Assembly (NCBI GenBank): GCA_946480815.1
Contig: CAMLLB010000020.1
Span: 1 to 64,000, forward strand
DNA length: 64,000 bases
From: an uncultured Flavobacteriales bacterium
GTDB taxonomy: Bacteria > Bacteroidota > Bacteroidia > Flavobacteriales > Crocinitomicaceae
Reading direction: 5' to 3'
The notes beneath the pieces were generated by a model. The model worked only from the letters and a program-made list of their open reading frames with translations. It did no database searches and was not told the origin of the DNA. This document shows positions 58,808-64,000 of the stretch, in pieces (positions within the stretch are counted from its first letter, which is position 1; every line of letters begins with the position of its first letter). Made by a program: the position numbers and the translations under genes.

Positions 58808-60262
58808 ATGAGTCAACAACGAGATGTTATCGCCGAAATAGAAAAACAAGGAACTATTTTTGGGCACCCAAAAGGACTTTACTTATTGTTCTTTACTGAA
58901 TTATGGGAACGATTTAGTTATTATGGGATGCGTGCAATTTTGGTTCTTTACATGACCAAACTGTATGTTGAGAATGGATTGGAAATACCAAAAGATACTG
59001 CGTCATTAATTTATGGGTTTTTTACAGGATTCGTTTATTTTACCCCTATTATCGGAGGTTGGATAGCAGATAGATTCATCGGTCAACGAAATGCTATTAC
59101 AATTGGAGGTATCACCATGTTTATTGGACAGATCGTTTTATTTTCTTTGAACACCCATGTTGGATTAGCAATTGGACTTTTACTTTTAATTATAGGTAAT
59201 GGGTTCTTTAAACCAAATATTTCTACTCTTGTAGGGCGTCTTTATCGACAAGGTGATTCAAAAAGAGATTCAGCATTCTCTATTTTCTATATGGGAATTA
59301 ACCTGGGAGCATTTTTAGCTCCAATTGTTGTTGCTATTTTATGTAATGATTGGTTTGCGACAAAAGGTGTTGATGAAAATGGAAAAGAAATGATTATGTC
59401 ATTTGGATATAAATATGGATTTTTAGCCGCTGCTATTGGAATGTTAATAGGACAGCTTATTTTCAATACATTGGCAAAAAAGTACTTATTGGAAATTGGT
59501 GAAAAACCTAACAAAAAAATTCAGTATACAGATGTTGAACTTGTGGATTCTGCAACTGTAGAAGTGACTAATCCAACGATAAATGCTCCTTTAACCAAGG
59601 AAGAGAAGCAACGTGTTTCTGTAATTTTCATTTTAACGGCTTTTATCATCTTTTTCTGGGCGGGATTTGAACAAGCAGGTTCATCTATGACGCTTTATAC
59701 GGATTCTTATATTGATAGAACAATTGGCAGTTGGACAATTTCAACGGAATTATTCCAATCGGTGAATCCGTTGTTTATAGTTGCTCTGGCGCCAATTTTT
59801 GCATGGTTTTGGGGATCCAAAGCAGGTTCAAGAATATCTACTCCGGTGAAAATGAGTTTGGGAATGATCTTATTGGGAATTGGATTCTTGTTTATGTTAA
59901 TGGCGACAGGACAAGTTCAGACTGAAATTATTGAAGGTAAAGAGAATGTAGTTCAAAAAGCAGGGCTATGGTTTCTGATAGTTACATATTTCTTCCATAC
60001 CATTGGTGAATTATGTATTTCTCCTGTTGGATTGAGTGTTGTAACTAAACTGGCACCAATTAAATTGGCTTCTATGTTAATGGGGGTTTGGATGTTATCA
60101 ACTTTCGTTGCAAATATATTAGGTGGATTCATTGCTGCATATGTTGAAAAATTGGGAGCAGCAACGATTTTTATGAGTATCGGTGGTTTTGTGATTTGTT
60201 TGGGCCTTATTATGTTGGCGGTTTCCAGAAAGCTGTCGAAAATGATGCACGGAGTAAAGTAA
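58808..60262 (+). CDS. POT/PTR family proton-coupled peptide transporter (1 of 3)
   Basis: The 484-residue protein has 12 or more hydrophobic helices and the POT proton-coupling motif ExxER as FTELWERFSYYGMRAILVLYM without its ends (E30-L-W-E-R). The family signature follows (FTGFVYFTPIIGGWIADRFI), then IIGNGFFKPNISTLVGRLY and NLGAFLAPIV. FWAGFEQAGSSMTLYTD corresponds to TM7 substrate contacts. It imports di- or tripeptides with protons at the inner membrane. The gene is noticeably more AT-rich than its two downstream paralogs. It ends with its own terminator (60286-60317). Confidence 0.94.
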   Translation: MSQQRDVIAEIEKQGTIFGHPKGLYLLFFTELWERFSYYGMRAILVLYMTKLYVENGLEIPKDTASLIYGFFTGFVYFTPIIGGWIADRFIGQRNAITIGGITMFIGQIVLFSLNTHVGLAIGLLLLIIGNGFFKPNISTLVGRLYRQGDSKRDSAFSIFYMGINLGAFLAPIVVAILCNDWFATKGVDENGKEMIMSFGYKYGFLAAAIGMLIGQLIFNTLAKKYLLEIGEKPNKKIQYTDVELVDSATVEVTNPTINAPLTKEEKQRVSVIFILTAFIIFFWAGFEQAGSSMTLYTDSYIDRTIGSWTISTELFQSVNPLFIVALAPIFAWFWGSKAGSRISTPVKMSLGMILLGIGFLFMLMATGQVQTEIIEGKENVVQKAGLWFLIVTYFFHTIGELCISPVGLSVVTKLAPIKLASMLMGVWMLSTFVANILGGFIAAYVEKLGAATIFMSIGGFVICLGLIMLAVSRKLSKMMHGVK

Positions 60263-60285
60263 TCAATTGCCTTATTTGAATATTG

Positions 60286-60317
60286 AATCCCTTGTTTTAA
60301 ACAAGGGATTTTTTTAT
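60286..60317 (+). terminator. Rho-independent terminator between POT genes 1 and 2
   Basis: AATCCCTTGTTT (60286-60297) pairs with AAACAAGGGATT (60299-60310) around one T, followed by a run of T to 60315. Confidence 0.9.
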
Positions 60318-60352
60318 GAATTAATTTTCCCATTTTTACACAAATTAAAATT

Positions 60353-61906
60353 ATGAGCCAGGAAGAACCATTAGATCATTTCGAACAAGTAGCGGGCGCA
60401 CCGCCAGTTTCAGCTGAGTTGGCTGCGATTCAGGGTTTCAAAGGAAAATATCCGAAACAAATCTGGGCCCTGTTTTTTAGTGAAATGTGGGAACGCTTTT
60501 GTTTTTACGCCATGCGTGGGATGCTTGCTTATTTCATGACAGCAGAATTGAGTTTTTCATCCAAATTGAGTAATCTTCAATATGGGGCAATTCAAGCATT
60601 TGTATATGCATTTACCTTTTTGGGCGGAATGCTCGCGGATAAGATTCTTGGATTTAGAAAGTCTTTGGTTTGGGGGGGATTATTAATGATTGCAGGATCA
60701 GGAATTCTGGCAGTCGATCCGCATAAATTCTTTTTTGTTGGTATTACGTTTAATATCATTGGAACAGGTTTTTTTAAGCCGAATATTTCTTCGATGGTTG
60801 GGCAGTTATATAAGTCTGGAGATTCCAGACGTGATGCGGGATTCCTTTTGTTTTATTCAGGAATTAATATTGGAGCAATGATAGGGGGATATGTGATAGC
60901 AATTGGAAAAGGCGCAATGTTTACCAGTTTAATCCCGGAAGATCTCCGATGGAATTGGGCTTTTGCTGCTTCAGGAGTTGCAATGATAATCAGTGTGATC
61001 ACATTTTTATTGACCAAGAAAAATCTGGGACCAATTGGTTTGTCACCGTTATTAAATTTGAAACCCATCCAACGAAGTTCCCTTGAGTACGGAACCTATG
61101 CTCTGGCGTTGGCGGCAGTGCCATTAATCATGATTATGGTTTCAAATACAGTTTACACAGATTACTTTATGTATGCAATCGGACCATTTAGTATCATTTA
61201 CTTTATTTATGAAATGTCTAAGTATAGCTTGGCAGAAAACAAAAAGCTGATCGCGGCGTTTCTTTTTATCCTTTTTTCTGTTGTATTCTGGGCAATTTTC
61301 GAACAAGCCGGAGGTTCTCTGTCATTATTTGCAGGGTCGAATGTAGATAATAAGCTCTTGGGAATTACAATGGATCCAAATGGGGTTAATAACTCCATTA
61401 ATGCCCTGTTTGTGATTATACTTGCTCCTGTAATCGGATTGATTTTTATTGCTTTGGCGAAGCGAAAGTTGGAACCTAATTCAACTATGAAGTTTGGGAT
61501 TGGATTTATTCTGTTGGGATTGGCGTTTTTTACATTTTTCTCAATGCGATTCGGAGCCGATAGTGATGGAAAAGGATCCTTGAATGTTCTTGCTATAGCT
61601 TACTTGATTGTTTCCGTTGGTGAATTATTCCTTTCACCCATCGGATTAAGCCTAATGACTAAATTATCTCCTCAAAAGATGCAAGGCTTCATGATGGGGA
61701 TGTGGTTTTTGGCAAGTGCTTATGGTCAATATGTAGCAGGATTATTTGGTGCGGGAATCTCTCCGAAGGATTCAGATACTGGTATTAAGAAAATGGAACT
61801 GTATACTCAGGGATATTACGACTTTGCTTGGTATGCAATTATCGCAGGCGTATTACTAATGGCATTGTATCCTTTAATGAAATACTTAATGCAAAAAGAA
61901 AAATAG
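60353..61906 (+). CDS. POT/PTR family proton-coupled peptide transporter (2 of 3)
   Basis: The 517-residue protein carries the ExxER motif in FFSEMWERFCFYAMRGML, the family blocks FVYAFTFLGGMLADKILGFR, IIGTGFFKPNISSMVGQLYK and GINIGAMIGGYV, and the TM7 motif FWAIFEQAGGSLSLFAG. The N-terminal cytoplasmic stretch (about 35 residues, acidic) is longer than in its neighbours. Substrate should be small peptides. Its stop is 5 bp before the ATG of the third POT gene, so genes 2 and 3 are co-transcribed. Confidence 0.94.
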   Translation: MSQEEPLDHFEQVAGAPPVSAELAAIQGFKGKYPKQIWALFFSEMWERFCFYAMRGMLAYFMTAELSFSSKLSNLQYGAIQAFVYAFTFLGGMLADKILGFRKSLVWGGLLMIAGSGILAVDPHKFFFVGITFNIIGTGFFKPNISSMVGQLYKSGDSRRDAGFLLFYSGINIGAMIGGYVIAIGKGAMFTSLIPEDLRWNWAFAASGVAMIISVITFLLTKKNLGPIGLSPLLNLKPIQRSSLEYGTYALALAAVPLIMIMVSNTVYTDYFMYAIGPFSIIYFIYEMSKYSLAENKKLIAAFLFILFSVVFWAIFEQAGGSLSLFAGSNVDNKLLGITMDPNGVNNSINALFVIILAPVIGLIFIALAKRKLEPNSTMKFGIGFILLGLAFFTFFSMRFGADSDGKGSLNVLAIAYLIVSVGELFLSPIGLSLMTKLSPQKMQGFMMGMWFLASAYGQYVAGLFGAGISPKDSDTGIKKMELYTQGYYDFAWYAIIAGVLLMALYPLMKYLMQKEK

Positions 61907-61911
61907 AATTA

Positions 61912-63564
61912 ATGAAACAACGCAAACACCCAAAAGCACTACCTTATTTATTCCTGACCGAAATGTGGGAACGTTTCGGTTATTATTTAATGATCGGGAT
62001 TTTCACCTTTTATTTAAAGGATGTGGATCATGGTTTTCAAATGACCGAAGCCGAATCGGCAAGTTTGTACGGAACGTTCATTGCCCTGGTATTTTTCACA
62101 CCATTTATCGGAGGTTTGCTTGCAGACCGGATCTTGGGATACCGGCTTCCGATTGTACTCGGCGGACTCATGATGGGAGTCGGGTATTGCCTGATGGGAG
62201 TTCATTCGTTTACTATGTTGTATACAGGGATGGTTTTGGTTATTGCCGGAAACGGATTATTTAAACCGAATATTTCCACATTGCTCGGAAACTTATACAA
62301 TACTGATGAATTCCGGGAGCAAAAGGATGAAGGATATAATATCTTTTATATGGGAATTAACGTTGGGGCATTTGTTTGTAACATTGTTTCTGCATTTTTG
62401 ATGAATAAGTACGGATATTCCATGGCGTTTGTAGGTGCGGGTGTCGGAATGTTCATCGGAGTTGCCGTTTTTCTTATCGGGAATAAACATTATGTTTCTG
62501 GTGATGTGAAGAAGATTGCAGCCCCTGGTGAAAAGCCATGGTGGATCGATTTGTCGATTGTTGTTGTCCCGGCTGTTTTGTTTGCAGTCATCGGGTACTT
62601 TATCAATGGTGTCCCTTCAGAAACGAATGAACATTCATTCCTGGTAAAAGATGATGTGACGGACGCCTTTCTATTTGCATGTATTCCGGTAATTTTCTTT
62701 TTCGGATATGTATTGTTCACTTCACCGAAGCACGAACGAAGAATGGTAAGCGCAATCCTGGTGGTGTGTTTGGCGGTCATTCCTTTTTGGGCAATTTTCA
62801 AACAGAATGGAACAGTACTGAATACCTGGGCCGACAATTATACCAATCGCGATGTACCGAAATCTGTTAGCAATGGATTGAAAGGAATGTACCTGGCCGG
62901 ATCAATCAAATATGAAAAGTCGAAAGATTCAACCCAGGTCCTGGACCATCAGTTCAGAAAAGTGGGAGATCAAAAAGCAATTCAATATCCGAGTTATTTT
63001 AAGAATTATGAAAAAGTGGATCAATTGAAGCCGGGGCAAGAAGTGGTGGTATTCAATTCGAATATTTTTCAATCGGTGAATCCATTTTGGGTAATTGTAC
63101 TTACACCTTTAATAGTTGCGATTTTCAGATTTCTGCGTGTTAGGAAGCTGGAACCTTCTATTCCGGTTAAGATGACTTTGGGATTATTTATCACAGGTCT
63201 TTCCTGTTTGGTAATGGTTGCAGCAGCAAACGCGTCCATGAACGGAGAAATTAAATCCAGCTTGTGGTGGTTCTTCGGAGCGTATGGAGTTATAACAATT
63301 GGAGAATTGTGTTTATCCCCGATCGGATTGTCGATGGTTTCCAAATTGGCACCTGCAAGATTAACGGCATTACTGATGGGAGCCTGGTTCATATCAACTT
63401 CTATTGGAAATAAATTAAGTGGTGTGATTGCATCACTTTGGGACCAATACGATGACAAGTCTTCCTTCTTTATGTTGAATTTTTATTTAATGATGGGTGC
63501 TACACTCATATTAATAGTACTTCTGCCCTGGTTATTAAAAGTGTTCCGCGAACAGAATAAATAA
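61912..63564 (+). CDS. POT/PTR family proton-coupled peptide transporter (3 of 3), with large central insertion
   Basis: ATG at 61912 is the start; the frame extends 28 codons upstream inside the previous gene, with no family similarity there. The 550-residue protein has ExxER in LTEMWERFGYYLMIGIF, FFTPFIGGLLADRILGYR, IAGNGLFKPNISTLLGNLY, and FWAIFKQNGTVLNTWAD, where the usual EQAG of TM7 is replaced by KQNG. A soluble stretch of about 75 residues follows TM7 (NRDVPKSVSNGLKGMYLAGS through LKPGQEVVVFNSNIFQ), much longer than in the two paralogs. The EQAG to KQNG change and the insertion suggest a different substrate or external partner. Confidence 0.93.
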   Translation: MKQRKHPKALPYLFLTEMWERFGYYLMIGIFTFYLKDVDHGFQMTEAESASLYGTFIALVFFTPFIGGLLADRILGYRLPIVLGGLMMGVGYCLMGVHSFTMLYTGMVLVIAGNGLFKPNISTLLGNLYNTDEFREQKDEGYNIFYMGINVGAFVCNIVSAFLMNKYGYSMAFVGAGVGMFIGVAVFLIGNKHYVSGDVKKIAAPGEKPWWIDLSIVVVPAVLFAVIGYFINGVPSETNEHSFLVKDDVTDAFLFACIPVIFFFGYVLFTSPKHERRMVSAILVVCLAVIPFWAIFKQNGTVLNTWADNYTNRDVPKSVSNGLKGMYLAGSIKYEKSKDSTQVLDHQFRKVGDQKAIQYPSYFKNYEKVDQLKPGQEVVVFNSNIFQSVNPFWVIVLTPLIVAIFRFLRVRKLEPSIPVKMTLGLFITGLSCLVMVAAANASMNGEIKSSLWWFFGAYGVITIGELCLSPIGLSMVSKLAPARLTALLMGAWFISTSIGNKLSGVIASLWDQYDDKSSFFMLNFYLMMGATLILIVLLPWLLKVFREQNK

Positions 63565-63578
63565 TTGCACCTTATATA

Positions 63579-64000
63579 ATGAAGCGTTTTCTTTCCCTTT
63601 TAATTCCAATCGTTGTCTTATTGATTTCCGTTCCGTTATTATTGGAATATGGAATGGTGGTTCCGGCAAAGGTTGTTGGGGTGATTTTAATTCTTTTGAC
63701 AACGATCTCACTTCGCATCTGGTTGAGAAGAGCATTAAGGGAAAAGCTTTCAATGGATGCTGTGAAGTTCAATGTAAATCATCGGTATTATTTGAACGAG
63801 ATTAGTTCGATCTACCGCAATATGCCCCAGTCAGAAAAGAAAGCTTTGGAAAAGCGAATGGGGAAACTGCTTTCCGATTTACAATTTGATGATACAACCA
63901 GGGAAGAATTGAATGTCGAAGAGATGTTGGCATATGCATTATTCCAAATTTTGACAGTATATAATGAATCATATAGATCCTTAAAAGGAATGATGATTGT
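63579..64000 (+). CDS. Possible MtfA/M90-type peptidase, N-terminal part only
   Basis: An ATG at 63579, 14 bp after the third POT gene, opens a frame that continues to the window edge (140 residues visible). Two hydrophobic segments come first (MKRFLSLLIPIVVLLISVPL; VVPAKVVGVILILLTTISL). The stretch VNHRYYLNEISSIYRNMPQS, KKALEKRMGKLLSDLQF and LNVEEMLAYALFQILTVYNE resembles the start of MtfA/PF06167 zinc peptidases (Y..LP...R..LE.R...FL....F...). The HExxH-type zinc motif would be beyond the window, so the family call is tentative. The close spacing suggests co-transcription with the transporters. Confidence 0.5.
   Translation, partial: MKRFLSLLIPIVVLLISVPLLLEYGMVVPAKVVGVILILLTTISLRIWLRRALREKLSMDAVKFNVNHRYYLNEISSIYRNMPQSEKKALEKRMGKLLSDLQFDDTTREELNVEEMLAYALFQILTVYNESYRSLKGMMI

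Noticed and set aside
61828..61911. Upstream extension of the third POT gene into the second
   Set aside because: The 28 added residues are out-of-frame translation of the previous gene's end and show no transporter-like sequence.
1..64000. tRNA, rRNA, prophage, biosynthetic cluster or known anti-phage system
   Set aside because: No gene set or RNA sequence of these kinds was recognised in any gap or frame.

Overview
The window looks like the chromosome of a marine or freshwater member of the Bacteroidota, most likely Flavobacteriales and close to Fluviicola/Crocinitomicaceae. This is inferred from five things: several secreted proteins end in type IX secretion (T9SS) C-terminal domains of both type A and the gliding-associated type B; OmpA proteins carry thrombospondin type-3 repeats; several starts have a TAnnTTTG -7 promoter element; Shine-Dalgarno sequences are generally absent; and the DNA is moderately AT-rich. 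No rRNA, tRNA, CRISPR array, prophage or integrase was seen.

Layout. 1-7.7 kb: a truncated DUF4139 gene, a TPR/PD40 propeller protein, an EI24/CysZ-like membrane protein, purB, a secreted protein of unknown function, and lnt. 7.9-18.2 kb: a tandem duplication of a two-gene module, each a small secreted protein followed by a large T9SS type B surface protein (2299 aa and 801 aa). The large copy carries six near-identical 273-bp repeats and five Ig-like (Big_2) repeats that the short copy lacks. 18.3-19.2 kb: a divergent DoxX/HxlR pair with a clear operator. 19.3-25 kb: a minus-strand set rnhB, unknown propeller protein, OmpA/TSP3 protein, and a divergent small secreted protein. 25.4-35 kb: two T9SS type A secreted proteins, an acyl-CoA dehydrogenase, a soluble PAS-GAF histidine kinase, a CaiB-type CoA-transferase and an RlpA-like protein. 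35-42.5 kb: tex, a secreted basic-tailed protein, a DUF2459 protein, valS, and a REP-associated tyrosine transposase (RAYT). 42.6-55.2 kb: pbpC and an alpha-2-macroglobulin lipoprotein, separated by a propeller histidine kinase/LytTR pair and an Mpo1-like protein. 55.4-64 kb: a minus-strand tatD-tcdA-M1 peptidase operon, then three tandem POT peptide transporters and the start of a possible MtfA/M90-type gene.

The most distinctive layer is non-coding. Short palindromic elements of at least three families sit between genes: composite hairpins, many directly after a stop codon and followed by TTAGTGCAG; long perfect palindromes with a GCGATTAATCGC core; and inverted CTTCGACTACGCTCA repeats. A RAYT-type transposase lies in the same window and carries a related perfect palindrome inside its own reading frame. 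I regard this, together with the duplicated small-protein/giant-adhesin module, as the best candidate for something not yet described. Most other genes are ordinary housekeeping or envelope functions.
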